Shown in pieces: positions 54,034-63,928 of a DNA stretch of 64,000 nt (position 1 is its first letter; every line of letters begins with the position of its first letter). The stretch comes from Phocaeicola dorei (GTDB taxonomy: Bacteria > Bacteroidota > Bacteroidia > Bacteroidales > Bacteroidaceae). The notes under the pieces were generated by a model, which made no database searches, had not been told where the DNA came from, and was given only the letters and a program-made list of their open reading frames with translations. The stretch lies in assembly GCF_013009555.1 (NCBI RefSeq), contig NZ_CP046176.1, positions 3,627,501-3,691,500 on the forward strand, written 5' to 3'. The position numbers were made by a program, and so were the translations under genes.

Positions 54034-56022
54034 ATGAGAACAAACCTAAGTTCGCAGATTTCTCTGAACAGAGTATCTCCGAAATATTATAAACCCGAAA
54101 ATGCGGTGGAACGTTCTGTCTTAACCCGCTGCGAAAAAGTGCCTACCGACATCTATGAAACGATGGAAGAAGGCGTACAACAAATAGCCAATGAAATTAC
54201 GGCAAAAATTCAGGAACGTCAGCGCGAAGGAAAGTTCTGCGTGATTGGTGCCGGAACCGGTGCTTCATTACGTCCGCTTTATGCCGAACTGGTCCGTAAA
54301 CATAAAGATGAAGGACTAAGTTTCCGTAACGTAGTAATTTTCAATTTATATGAATATTACCCCTTGGCTTCCGAAGGGGCGGGAAGCAGTTTCTCACAAC
54401 TGAACGATTTATTCCTCAGCCAAATCGATATTGACAAACAAAATGTATTCACCATCGACGGAACGATTCCGCAGGAAGCTGTTATCGAATACTGCCGCCT
54501 GTACGAACAACGTATCCAAACTTTTGGCGGTATAGATATCGTATTAATGGGCATTGGTCGTGAAGGCAATATTGCCATGAACGAACCGGGATCAAGCTTG
54601 AGCTCTCCTACCCGACTGATTTTGATTGACTCAACCTCGCGTGCTGAAGCTGCACACAACTTAGGAGTAGACAATCTTCCTCCCTGCTCCATCACCATGG
54701 GAGTGGCAACTATTATGACTGCCCGGAAAATCTATTTGCTGGCATGGGGAGATGACAAAGCCGATATCATCAAGAAAGCGGTGGAAGACAAAGTAAGTGA
54801 CACCTTACCCGCTTCTTATCTCCAAATGCACAACAATGCAAATGTTTGCATAGATTTGGCTGCAGCTTCTCACCTTACCCGTATCCAACGTCCGTGGCTG
54901 GTTACCAACTGTGAATGGAACGACAAACTAATCCGCAGTGCCATCGTATGGTTATGTATGCGTGTTAAAAAGCCGATTCTGAAGCTCACCAATAAAGATT
55001 ATAATGAAAACGGATTGAGCGAACTGTTGGCACTTTACGGTTCTGCTTACAACGTAAATATCAAAATATTCAATGATCTGCAGCACACCATCACCGGATG
55101 GCCCGGCGGCAAGCCGAATGCGGACGACACCTATCGCCCCGAACGTGCGAAACCATTTCCAAAACGTGTGGTTGCTTTCTCTCCGCATCCGGATGACGAT
55201 GTAATCTCAATGGGTGGAACTTTACGCCGTCTGGTTCAGCAAGGTCATGAGGTACACGTAGCATACGAAACTTCCGGAAACATTGCCGTAGGCGATGAAG
55301 AAGTAGTACGTTTCATGCACTTCATCAACGGTTTCAACCAGCTTTTTGATGAAAACTCCAACGAAACCATCAAAAACAAATATGCTGAAATCAAGAAATT
55401 CCTTGCCGCTAAGAAAGAAGGCGATATGGACAGCCGTGATATTCTGACCATCAAAGGATTGATTCGCCGTGGAGAAGCCCGTACCGCAAGCACTTACAAT
55501 CAAATTCCACTGAACCGTGTTCATTTCCTCGATCTGCCTTTCTATGAAACCGGCAAGATTGAAAAGAATCCCATCAGTGAAGCCGATGTAGAAATTGTTT
55601 TGCAGTTATTACGTGAAGTAAAGCCCCATCAGATTTATGTAGCCGGTGACTTGGCCGACCCGCACGGAACCCATCGTGTCTGCACAGACGCAGTGCTTGC
55701 CGCTATTGACATCGAGAAAGAAGCCGGTGCCGAATGGTTGAAAGACTGTCGCATCTGGATGTATCGTGGCGCATGGGCGGAATGGGAAATTGAAAACATT
55801 GAAATGGCCGTACCGTTCAGTCCTGAAGAACTGCGTGCTAAACGTAACTCCATCTTAAAGCATCAGTCTCAGATGGAAAGCGCACCGTTCCTGGGCAATG
55901 ACGAACGTCTGTTCTGGCAAAGAAGTGAAGACCGCAATCGGGGTACAGCCGCTTTGTATGACCAACTTGGTTTGGCATGTTATGAAGCAATGGAGGCCTT
56001 TGTAGAATACGTACCCCTATAA
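54034..56022 (+). CDS. NagB-like domain fused to a PIG-L/LmbE deacetylase
   Basis: 662 residues. Residues about 30-310 form a NagB-like domain in which the catalytic positions are changed: D72 becomes Y106 (NLYEYYPL), D141 becomes E177 and H143 becomes N179 (REGNIAMNEP); E148 is kept as E184. Residues about 370-640 form a PIG-L domain with the zinc motif HPDDD (H385) and a second His in DPHGTHR. So it likely binds amino-sugar phosphate but does not deaminate, and may deacetylate. It could supply the missing GlcNAc-6-P deacetylase step; this is inference. Often annotated simply as NagB. Confidence 0.88.
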   Translation: MRTNLSSQISLNRVSPKYYKPENAVERSVLTRCEKVPTDIYETMEEGVQQIANEITAKIQERQREGKFCVIGAGTGASLRPLYAELVRKHKDEGLSFRNVVIFNLYEYYPLASEGAGSSFSQLNDLFLSQIDIDKQNVFTIDGTIPQEAVIEYCRLYEQRIQTFGGIDIVLMGIGREGNIAMNEPGSSLSSPTRLILIDSTSRAEAAHNLGVDNLPPCSITMGVATIMTARKIYLLAWGDDKADIIKKAVEDKVSDTLPASYLQMHNNANVCIDLAAASHLTRIQRPWLVTNCEWNDKLIRSAIVWLCMRVKKPILKLTNKDYNENGLSELLALYGSAYNVNIKIFNDLQHTITGWPGGKPNADDTYRPERAKPFPKRVVAFSPHPDDDVISMGGTLRRLVQQGHEVHVAYETSGNIAVGDEEVVRFMHFINGFNQLFDENSNETIKNKYAEIKKFLAAKKEGDMDSRDILTIKGLIRRGEARTASTYNQIPLNRVHFLDLPFYETGKIEKNPISEADVEIVLQLLREVKPHQIYVAGDLADPHGTHRVCTDAVLAAIDIEKEAGAEWLKDCRIWMYRGAWAEWEIENIEMAVPFSPEELRAKRNSILKHQSQMESAPFLGNDERLFWQRSEDRNRGTAALYDQLGLACYEAMEAFVEYVPL

Positions 56023-56075
56023 TTTAAGAAACAACCTAACCTAATTTTATACTAACCTTTAACCAAAAAACCGAA

Positions 56076-56115
56076 AATCCCCGATGGATGTGATATCCCT
56101 CGGGGATTATTTTTA
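56076..56115 (+). terminator. Terminator of the nan-nag operon
   Basis: AATCCCCGA (56076-56084) pairs exactly with TCGGGGATT (56100-56108), followed by ATTTTTAG. Confidence 0.85.
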
Positions 56116-56197
56116 GATTTCCACTTATCTCAAACGATATCCGATAATCATCCTCACCACAGCTACCTGTTTCGAGAAACACACCCCCAACTACATT

Positions 56198-56962
56198 TCA
56201 TAATTCATTAATCCCATAGCCAAACAAAGCAAAATCCCCCAGACAAGGGTCTTCGGGAAAAACCTCAGCCAAAGCCGCAGTAATAGTTCTCGCATTATTC
56301 AGCGTATAAGATTTACTTCGGGTCAGCTCCAATCTGAAAGCCATCTCACTGACATGCGTATCCAAAGGGATAATCAACTCACATGGAGAGAAATTCCTCC
56401 AGATTCCAAAATCCACTTCCGAATCGCGACGGATCATCCAGCGCAGGAACATATTCAATTTCTTTTGCGGCGCCTTATCCGACACTCCAAACAAACGGCA
56501 AAGACGTTGCATCGGAGTTCCATCCGTTTCGCAAAGAAGAGCATCCTCCATACTCTCATACCTATTATATATAGTATGCAGCCAATAAAACAATTGTGCC
56601 ATCTTATTTTTTGAAACCGTCCGATAGAACGACTCCTCACCACAGAAATCTATTTTCCAGTTTCCAGACAACACATACTGCAAAGGTTGCCGATTCATTA
56701 TAGAATCCAGTCGTTCTGCTGCCTTCAGTATCTGAGGGCGGGCTCCGAAACTAAGAAAAGCAGTCAAAAAAGCACTGATTTCAATATCCGCCTTAGAATG
56801 ATAACGATGCGGAAACTGCACCGGATCAGAAGAAATGAAATCAGAGTTATGATACCGGGAAGCATATTTCCGCAAAAAATCAGCAACAGCCATCTGGCCC
56901 TCATGGGTTTGCCGTTCTGTAATATAAGATATAAATTGCTCTTGTTCTTTCTCTTGAGTCAT
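56198..56962 (-). CDS. DUF2400 (TIGR02757) family protein
   Basis: 254 residues from ATG 56962; a TTG at 57014-57016 overlapping the upstream gene would add 18 residues and is less likely. Family segments: LRKYASRYHNSDFI, DPVQFPHRY, FLSFGARPQI, MFLRWMIRRDSEVDFGIW and PLDTHVSEMAFRL. The helix-hairpin-helix-like pattern resembles DNA glycosylases, but the function is unknown to me. Downstream of the AraC gene, same strand. Confidence 0.8.
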   Translation of the reverse strand: MTQEKEQEQFISYITERQTHEGQMAVADFLRKYASRYHNSDFISSDPVQFPHRYHSKADIEISAFLTAFLSFGARPQILKAAERLDSIMNRQPLQYVLSGNWKIDFCGEESFYRTVSKNKMAQLFYWLHTIYNRYESMEDALLCETDGTPMQRLCRLFGVSDKAPQKKLNMFLRWMIRRDSEVDFGIWRNFSPCELIIPLDTHVSEMAFRLELTRSKSYTLNNARTITAALAEVFPEDPCLGDFALFGYGINEL

Positions 56963-57012
56963 AGATAAAACGTTTATAATTTGTACATAAAGGTGGATTG
57001 TGTCTTCAGAAA

Positions 57013-57912
57013 TCAAATTCCATTCCTGATCCTTAACTTGTCCTTTCTATATTCTTTAGGTGAAATCCCTACATATTGCTTAAAATACTTTCCGAAGAAA
57101 GACTGAGTAGGAAAGTTCAGCTGGTTCGCAATCTCCTTGATACTCAAATCCGATCCTTCAAGCAATTGTTTCGCCTCGGTAATCACCATTTGCACAATCC
57201 ATTGCAAAGCGCTATTCCCCGACTTCTCCTTAATGATCGTAGAAAAATAACGTGGAGTAATGTGCTGCATCTTCGCATAATAGGCAACATCACGCTCTTT
57301 CCTATACAAACGGAAAAGAGCCAGCATGAAATTCTGGAAGATCACATCCTTCTTATTCTGTGGCAAAGGCTGCATGGGTTGGTTAGCGAAATACATATTC
57401 AATATTTCATAGCAAAAAGTCTGTCCCATTGACTTAATCAACTCTAAAGTCAGGCGTTGTTGTTGCAAATTCACTTCCAGTACGTCCTCCGCCCCTATCC
57501 TTTCCTGCAAATTATCCAACAGATACTCCAAATGGATACGTTGCTTATCCGAAAGTGATATACAAGGATGCTTCCGCATAAAAAGCTGGTTTTCCACATT
57601 TATCACCCTATTGACGATAGGAATGATATAATCTAAATCCACTTCAACCATAATTCCTTCCGCATCCCCACTCTTATGAAGCAGATGCACCAAGGTAGAA
57701 GCCATGTAAATATACACATCACCGGGATTTATCTGAAAATGCTTATCTTCCAGTGAAACCTCCACATTTCCTTTCCGGCAAAAGAAAAGGCCACATTTAT
57801 TAAATGTCGAAATAATCTGTCCGTCTTTAAAAGTATGCGGATCACTGCTCGAAAGCACTGTAAACTGAAAAGGCATCTGTTGTCCGACCATCCATCTATC
57901 TCTTTTATTCAT
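57013..57912 (-). CDS. AraC-family regulator of the RND efflux operon
   Basis: 299 residues: cupin N-terminus (NKCGLFFCRKGNVEVSLEDK) and C-terminal double helix-turn-helix (VAYYAKMQHITPRYFSTIIKEKSG and IKEIANQLNFPTQSFFGKYFKQYVGISPKEYRK). Divergent from the efflux operon across 146 bp, so its likely regulator. Ligand unknown. Confidence 0.85.
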   Translation of the reverse strand: MNKRDRWMVGQQMPFQFTVLSSSDPHTFKDGQIISTFNKCGLFFCRKGNVEVSLEDKHFQINPGDVYIYMASTLVHLLHKSGDAEGIMVEVDLDYIIPIVNRVINVENQLFMRKHPCISLSDKQRIHLEYLLDNLQERIGAEDVLEVNLQQQRLTLELIKSMGQTFCYEILNMYFANQPMQPLPQNKKDVIFQNFMLALFRLYRKERDVAYYAKMQHITPRYFSTIIKEKSGNSALQWIVQMVITEAKQLLEGSDLSIKEIANQLNFPTQSFFGKYFKQYVGISPKEYRKDKLRIRNGI

Positions 57913-58025
57913 TCACTGCAAAATAAATACAAATCGCAAACTTTTCAGCTATATATCTACTAGAAAATATACAAATCGGACAATTTATCATTCATATCAA
58001 CCTTTTCTATCCTCTTGCTTCGGGA

Positions 58026-58033
58026 TAACTTTG
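58026..58033 (+). promoter_or_regulatory. -7 box of the efflux operon
   Basis: TAACTTTG, 25 bp before the adaptor ATG at 58059. The -33 match is weak. Confidence 0.45.
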
Positions 58034-58058
58034 CATCAGAAAACCAATAGCATGATAT

Positions 58059-59126
58059 ATGAAACAAATTTATCTTATTCTAACAGGTATTTCCTTGATT
58101 CTACTGAGTTCCTGCACACAGCGTACCCAGGAAGCCAAAGGCTATCAGACAGTAAAAATAGACACGATCGTTTCTGCCGACAAGCAAACTTTCCTGCAAT
58201 TCCCGGGAAAGGTAAAAGCCGCACAAGATATCAGCCTTGCCTTCCGGGTAAGCGGAACCATCAGCAAAATACATGTAAAAGACGGTACCCGTGTGCAGGA
58301 GGGACAATTACTGGCCGAACTGGACCCCACCGACTATCAAGTACAACTGGATGCTACTGAAGCAGAATACCAGCAAATAAAAGCGGAAGCGGAAAGAGTC
58401 ATGGCCCTTTACAAAGACAACGGAACCACCCCCAACGCCAATGACAAAGCTGTATACGGACTCAAACAAATCACTGCCAAGTACAAACATCACAAAGACC
58501 AACTGGCTTATACACGGCTCTACGCCCCCTTCAACGGGTACGTACAAAAACGCCTGTTTGAAGCTCACGAAACCATCGGAGCCGGAATGCCCGTCCTATC
58601 CATGATCAGCAGCGGGACTCCCGAAGTAGAAATAAACCTTCCTGCGGCCGAATACATCCGCCGGGACCAGTTCGACAATTATCACTGTACGTTTGACATC
58701 TATCCGGGCGAAACCTATCCGCTGAAACTAATCAGCGTCACCCCGAAAGCCAATGCAAACCAATTATACACCATGCGCCTGCAAGTAGTACCCGGAACGC
58801 CGGCTGTTCCCTCTCCCGGAATGAACACCATGGTCACCATCTCTTACCGCACAGAACAGACGAACACTCTCTCTGTCCCTACCGGCGCCATCCTGCAAAA
58901 AGAAGGCAAAGCGTATGTATTCGTCTTCAACCCATCGGACAACACAGTGCACAAACAGGAAATATCCATGCTACGTTTACTGAACAACGGACACAGCCTC
59001 ATCACTGCCGGACAGCTGAAACCGGGAGAGCTGATTGTATCCTCGGGAGTACATCACATCGAGGATGGAGAAACTGTAAAACCTTTACCACTTGTCACTA
59101 ACACAAATATAGGAGGATTATTATAA
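58059..59126 (+). CDS. RND efflux periplasmic adaptor (lipoprotein)
   Basis: 355 residues. Lipobox LSSC (Cys about 19). Barrel-sandwich hybrid with VSGTISKIHVKDGTRVQEGQLLAELD, a coiled-coil hairpin (about 80-135), and the beta-barrel/membrane-proximal domain with VPTGAILQKEG. Links the pump to the TolC-type channel. The stop shares one base with the pump start (TAATG). Confidence 0.92.
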   Translation: MKQIYLILTGISLILLSSCTQRTQEAKGYQTVKIDTIVSADKQTFLQFPGKVKAAQDISLAFRVSGTISKIHVKDGTRVQEGQLLAELDPTDYQVQLDATEAEYQQIKAEAERVMALYKDNGTTPNANDKAVYGLKQITAKYKHHKDQLAYTRLYAPFNGYVQKRLFEAHETIGAGMPVLSMISSGTPEVEINLPAAEYIRRDQFDNYHCTFDIYPGETYPLKLISVTPKANANQLYTMRLQVVPGTPAVPSPGMNTMVTISYRTEQTNTLSVPTGAILQKEGKAYVFVFNPSDNTVHKQEISMLRLLNNGHSLITAGQLKPGELIVSSGVHHIEDGETVKPLPLVTNTNIGGLL

Positions 59127-62100
59127 TGGATATCAGCAAATGGGCATTCCGTAACAGGAATCTGATTTATTTCCTGATAGCGGTTCTGCTGCTCGGCGGA
59201 GCCTACTCCTGCTATCAGATGAGCAAGCTGGAAGACCCCGAAATAAAAGTAAAGCTTGCCATGGTAGTCACCACCTATCCGGGTGCTTCCGCCCACCAGG
59301 TAGAACTGGAAGTAACGGACGTGCTCGAAAAGAACATCCGCACCATGGGCAACATAGACAATATAGAAAGTTATTCATACAACGACTTATCCCTGATACA
59401 GATAGAACTGCTGAGCACCGTGCCGGACGACGAAGTGGAACAATGCTGGGACATGCTGCGCCGCAAAGTAAGCGACGCCCACGCCCTGTTGCCCGAAGGA
59501 GCCACCACCCCGATAGTCAAGGATGATTTCGGAAACGTATATGGTATGTTCTATGCCCTGACAGGCGACGGACTGTCCGACCGTGAACTGTCCGACTATG
59601 CCGAACTGGTGAAACGGGAAGTGAACGAACTGGAAGGCGTGGACCGTGTGGAACTCTACGGCAAGCGTTCCGAATGTATCAACATCTCCCTGCTGCAAGA
59701 CCGTATGGCGAACCTCGGTGTTAAACCTGCAGAAGTACTGGCAACCTTGAACGGACAGAACAAAACCACCTATACAGGATATTATGAAAATGGTGACAAC
59801 CGTATCCGAGTCACAGTAAACGATAAATTCAAAACCGTAGAAGATATTGGAAAAATGCTGGTCCAGGGACATGATGACGACCAGCTTCGCCTGAGCGACA
59901 TCGCCCGTATAGAAAAAGACTACGAGGATCCCACACGCAATGAAATGTTTTATGACCATGAACGTGCTCTCGGTATACTCATCGCCGCCTCCAGTGGCTC
60001 GGACATTATAAAAGTAGGCCATGCCGTAGAAAGCAAGTTGGTCGAACTCAAAACCGGACGTCTGCCCGCCGGAGTGGAATGCCACAAAATCTTCTATCAG
60101 CCCGAACGGGTAGGCAGCTCTTTGGGAACCTTTGTCATCAACCTGATAGAATCCGTCATCATCGTAGTACTGATACTGATGATAGCAATGGGATTCAAGA
60201 GCGGCCTTATCATAGGTATCAGCCTGATCATCACCGTATTCGGTTCTTTCCTGTTCCTTTATTCGGCAGGTGGAACGATGCAACGCGTATCATTGGCTGC
60301 TTTTGTACTGGCAATGGGCATGTTGGTAGACAATGCTATCGTCATCATAGACGGCATACTGGTAGACTTGAAAGCCGGAAAAAAACGAATGGAAGCCATG
60401 ACTGCTATCGGGCGACAGACAGCTATGCCTCTTTTAGGAGCCACCTTGATAGCCATTATCGCCTTTCTACCTATCTACATGTCCCCCGACACCGCAGGAG
60501 TCTACACGCGCGACCTTTTCATCGTACTTGCCGTTTCCCTGCTGTTGAGCTGGGTATTGGCACTGATTCACGTACCGCTGATGGCCGACCGCAGACTACA
60601 TCCTGCCATAGATACCGACAGTACCGGAAAGCGTGTGTACAAAGGTAAAATCTATGCCGGTCTCCGTTCGGCACTGCGGTTCGGTCTGGCCCACCGGTGG
60701 AGTTTTGTATTCACCATGATTGGCCTGTTGCTACTTTCCGCTTTCGGCTATCCATACATGCGTCAGGGCTTTTTCCCCGACATGGTTTACGACCAGCTTT
60801 ACATGGAATACAAACTGCCGGAAGGAAACAACCACACTCGTGTGGCACAAGATTTGAAAGAAATAGAAACCTATCTGAAAGGACGCAAGGAAATAACCCA
60901 CGTCACCACCTCCATAGGCGGTACGCCCGGACGCTATAACCTGGTGCGGAGCGTTGCCAACCCATCGCTTTCGTATGGCGAACTGATTATCGATTTCACC
61001 TCACCGGAAACCTTGGTAGAACATATAGATGAAATCCAAGCTTACCTCTCCCAAGCCTATCCGGACGCATACATCAAATTGAAAAGATACAATCTGATGT
61101 TCAAGAAATATCCCATAGAAGCGCAATTCCTGGGCCCCGACCCTGCCGTTCTGCACCAACTGGCAGACAGCGCCCGTACCATCATGGAAAATACACCGGA
61201 AGTCTGCCTTATCACCACCGACTGGGAACCTCAGATTCCTGTACTGACCATCGAATATGACCAGCCGTCCGCCCGTGCCCTCGGCCTGAGCCGCAATGAT
61301 GTCAGCCTTTCCCTGCTCACAGCTACCGGAGGAATTCCCATCGGCTCTTTCTACGAAGGCATCCACAAAAACAATATCTATCTGAAATGCCTTGACGAAA
61401 AAGGAGAACCCATAGAAGATTTAGGCAATGCACAAGTCTTCTCGTCACTGCCCTCGTTGAACGGACTGCTGAACGAAGAAACCATGGTGAAACTGAAAGC
61501 CGGCACGCTTTCGAAAGAAGATTTGGTGGAAAGTATCATGGGAAGTACTCCGCTGAAGCAAATCAGCAAAGGAATTGATATCCGATGGGAAGACCCGGTA
61601 GTTCCCCGTTACAACGGTCAGAGAAGCCAGCGTGTACAGTGTTCGCCCGCACCGGGCATAGAAACGGAAAAAGCACGTCTTGCCATTGCAGAACGTATAG
61701 AGAAGATACAACTACCCGAAGGATATTCACTGGTGTGGCAAGGTGAGAAGATAGCCAGCGACCAGTCCATGAAATACCTGTTCCAGAACTTCCCGTTGGC
61801 CATCATTCTGATGATTGCCATCCTGATAATGCTATTCAAGGACTACCGCAAGCCTATCATCATCTTCTGCTGTATCCCGATGATTTTTGTAGGAGTGGTA
61901 GCAGTGATGCTGCTCACGGGGAAGGTATTCAACTTCGTGGCCATCGTAGGAACCTTGGGTCTTATCGGCATGTTGATAAAGAACGGAATTGTACTGATGG
62001 ATGAAATCACCCTTCAAATCAGTAAAGGGATAGAACCTGTTACCGCATTGATAGACAGTTCCCAAAGCCGTCTTCGTCCTGTTATGATGGCTTCGCTGAC

Positions 62101-62251
62101 CACCATTCTGGGTATGATTCCCTTGCTGTCCGATGCCATGTTCGGCTCGCTGGCGGCAGCTATCATGGGCGGATTGCTGTGCAGCACGCTGATTACACTG
62201 CTCTTTATCCCTATATTATACGCCTTGTTCTTCAAAATAAGAAACGATTGA
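59126..62251 (+). CDS. RND efflux pump, inner-membrane permease
   Basis: 1041 residues. Twelve transmembrane helices in two repeats, each with a large periplasmic loop; proton-relay region GMLVDNAIVIIDGIL (about 395-410, with the Asp of the relay) and the second-half GMLIKNGIVLMDEI. HAE-type pump of the AcrB/MexB group. Substrate not predictable. Between the adaptor and TolC genes, all in one direction. Confidence 0.93.
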   Translation: MDISKWAFRNRNLIYFLIAVLLLGGAYSCYQMSKLEDPEIKVKLAMVVTTYPGASAHQVELEVTDVLEKNIRTMGNIDNIESYSYNDLSLIQIELLSTVPDDEVEQCWDMLRRKVSDAHALLPEGATTPIVKDDFGNVYGMFYALTGDGLSDRELSDYAELVKREVNELEGVDRVELYGKRSECINISLLQDRMANLGVKPAEVLATLNGQNKTTYTGYYENGDNRIRVTVNDKFKTVEDIGKMLVQGHDDDQLRLSDIARIEKDYEDPTRNEMFYDHERALGILIAASSGSDIIKVGHAVESKLVELKTGRLPAGVECHKIFYQPERVGSSLGTFVINLIESVIIVVLILMIAMGFKSGLIIGISLIITVFGSFLFLYSAGGTMQRVSLAAFVLAMGMLVDNAIVIIDGILVDLKAGKKRMEAMTAIGRQTAMPLLGATLIAIIAFLPIYMSPDTAGVYTRDLFIVLAVSLLLSWVLALIHVPLMADRRLHPAIDTDSTGKRVYKGKIYAGLRSALRFGLAHRWSFVFTMIGLLLLSAFGYPYMRQGFFPDMVYDQLYMEYKLPEGNNHTRVAQDLKEIETYLKGRKEITHVTTSIGGTPGRYNLVRSVANPSLSYGELIIDFTSPETLVEHIDEIQAYLSQAYPDAYIKLKRYNLMFKKYPIEAQFLGPDPAVLHQLADSARTIMENTPEVCLITTDWEPQIPVLTIEYDQPSARALGLSRNDVSLSLLTATGGIPIGSFYEGIHKNNIYLKCLDEKGEPIEDLGNAQVFSSLPSLNGLLNEETMVKLKAGTLSKEDLVESIMGSTPLKQISKGIDIRWEDPVVPRYNGQRSQRVQCSPAPGIETEKARLAIAERIEKIQLPEGYSLVWQGEKIASDQSMKYLFQNFPLAIILMIAILIMLFKDYRKPIIIFCCIPMIFVGVVAVMLLTGKVFNFVAIVGTLGLIGMLIKNGIVLMDEITLQISKGIEPVTALIDSSQSRLRPVMMASLTTILGMIPLLSDAMFGSLAAAIMGGLLCSTLITLLFIPILYALFFKIRND

Positions 62252-62283
62252 TTTATTTCACTGACATACAAAACCAAGAACAA

Positions 62284-63663
62284 ATGAAAAAAACAATGAT
62301 AATCCCCTTCTGTTTTCTGTTATGGCATCTTGTCGCCCCGGCACAGGCACAGGAAACACTGAGTCTGAAAGAATGCCGTGAAATGGCATTGAAATACAAT
62401 AAGGAGATGGCGGCTTCTGTAAAACAAACAGAAAGCGCCCACTACACAGCCAAGAGTTACAAGGGGAACTTCTTCCCCAATCTGACAGCTAGTGGAACCG
62501 GACTTTACAGCAATGCCGACGGCAGTTATGGCATAGCCGGAGGCAACCTGCCCGTCTTTCTGCCCGACGCCACCGGACAGTTTAATCCGGGACAACCCTC
62601 AGGTTTCGCCTATTTTCCCGGTATCAACCTGGATTACAAGATAGGATGGGTCTACATGGGTGGCATACAATTAGAACAACCCCTCTATATGGGCGGTAAA
62701 ATCCGCGCCGCCTACAAAATGTCCCTGTTAGGTAAAGAAATGGCACAGATGAACGAAACCCTGACCGCCACAGAAGTCATTCTGAAAACAGACCAGGCAT
62801 ACGCTCTGGTAGTGAAAGCGAAAGAGATGAAAACAGTGGCCGACACATACCATGCCGTATTGGCCGAATTGCAAAAGAACGTGGAGAGTGCCTACAAGCA
62901 CGGATTGAAACCTCAGAACGATGTGCTGAAAGTGCAAGTGAAACTGAATGAAAGTGAACTGGGCATACGCAAAGCCGAGAATGCTCTCCGCCTGGCTACC
63001 ATGAACCTCTGCCACCTGATAGGAAAACCGCTGACCACGGAGATCCTCATTTCCGGAGATTTCCCGGAAATAGAACAGGAAATGGAATTACAGGTACTGG
63101 ATATCACCCGTCGTCCGGAATACGGTATACTGGACAAACAAGTGGCCATCGCCCGCCAACAAGTCAAGTTAAACCACAGCGAACTGCTTCCCAAAGTAGG
63201 CATCAAAGGTTCATACGACTATGTACACGGTTTGGAACTGAACGAAAAGAATTTTCTGGATAATGCCAGTTTCTCTGTCCTGTTGAACGTAAGTATTCCC
63301 CTTTTCCATTTCGGCGAACGCAGCAACAAGGTACGTGCAGCCAAAGCCAGGCTGGAACAGACCCGTCTGCAACAGCAAAATCTGAACGAGCAAATGCTAC
63401 TGGAACTGACCCAGGCCGCCAACAATTTGGACGAAGCGAAACTGGAAAGCGAACTTGCCGACCGTTCCCTGTGGCAGGCGGAAGAGAACCGACGCGTCAG
63501 CAAAAGCCAGTACGAAGTAGGACTGGAAACTCTTTCAGACCATCTGGAAGCCCAAGCACTATGGCAACAGGCATACGAAACCCAAGTGGATGCCCGTTTC
63601 CAACTTTACCTGAACTATGTGGCTTATCTGAAAGCAGCCGGGACTTTACATGACAAACTGTAA
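62284..63663 (+). CDS. TolC-family outer-membrane efflux protein
   Basis: 459 residues from ATG 62284; the longer frame runs back into the pump gene. Signal peptide about 1-22 (ending PAQAQ). Two outer-membrane-factor repeats rich in long helices, with the typical YKIGWVYMGGIQLEQPLYMGG and the terminal coiled-coil ending in TLHDKL. Third component of the tripartite pump. Confidence 0.9.
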   Translation: MKKTMIIPFCFLLWHLVAPAQAQETLSLKECREMALKYNKEMAASVKQTESAHYTAKSYKGNFFPNLTASGTGLYSNADGSYGIAGGNLPVFLPDATGQFNPGQPSGFAYFPGINLDYKIGWVYMGGIQLEQPLYMGGKIRAAYKMSLLGKEMAQMNETLTATEVILKTDQAYALVVKAKEMKTVADTYHAVLAELQKNVESAYKHGLKPQNDVLKVQVKLNESELGIRKAENALRLATMNLCHLIGKPLTTEILISGDFPEIEQEMELQVLDITRRPEYGILDKQVAIARQQVKLNHSELLPKVGIKGSYDYVHGLELNEKNFLDNASFSVLLNVSIPLFHFGERSNKVRAAKARLEQTRLQQQNLNEQMLLELTQAANNLDEAKLESELADRSLWQAEENRRVSKSQYEVGLETLSDHLEAQALWQQAYETQVDARFQLYLNYVAYLKAAGTLHDKL

Positions 63664-63684
63664 AAGTCTCTACCCTGAGTTTTT

Positions 63685-63850
63685 GGTTCTTCTTCATTTT
63701 GGGGGCAAGTGATTTATTCATATCCCTTTATTCATCGGCTATTAGATTGTATTCGGGGATATATTATTCTCTATTTTCGAATATTCATTCGAATGTCTTT
63801 ATTGGTCGAACTTTGGTAGTGAAGTGTTGCCCCCAAAATGAAGAAGAACC
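63685..63850. repeat. Element with 24-bp perfect inverted repeats after the TolC gene
   Basis: Arms 63685-63708 and 63827-63850 are exact reverse complements over 24 bp (TTCTTCATTTTGGGGGC core), enclosing 118 bp of AT-rich DNA that itself holds TTCGAA-TATTCA-TTCGAA. It lies between two convergent genes. Long-stem terminator or small mobile repeat; the 5501-5887 element has different arms. The rest of 63664-63928 holds no gene I can support. Confidence 0.75.
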
Positions 63851-63928
63851 CCGAGTTTTAAAAAGTGCTACCACCCTTTCTTGTATAACCACCTTCCTTC
63901 TCTTTTTATTCCCAAACGGATAAAAAAA

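Noticed and set aside
59387..60648. Long open frames opposite and alongside the RND pump gene
   Set aside because: Both overlap a 1041-residue pump with clear motifs; no independent start, promoter or domain.
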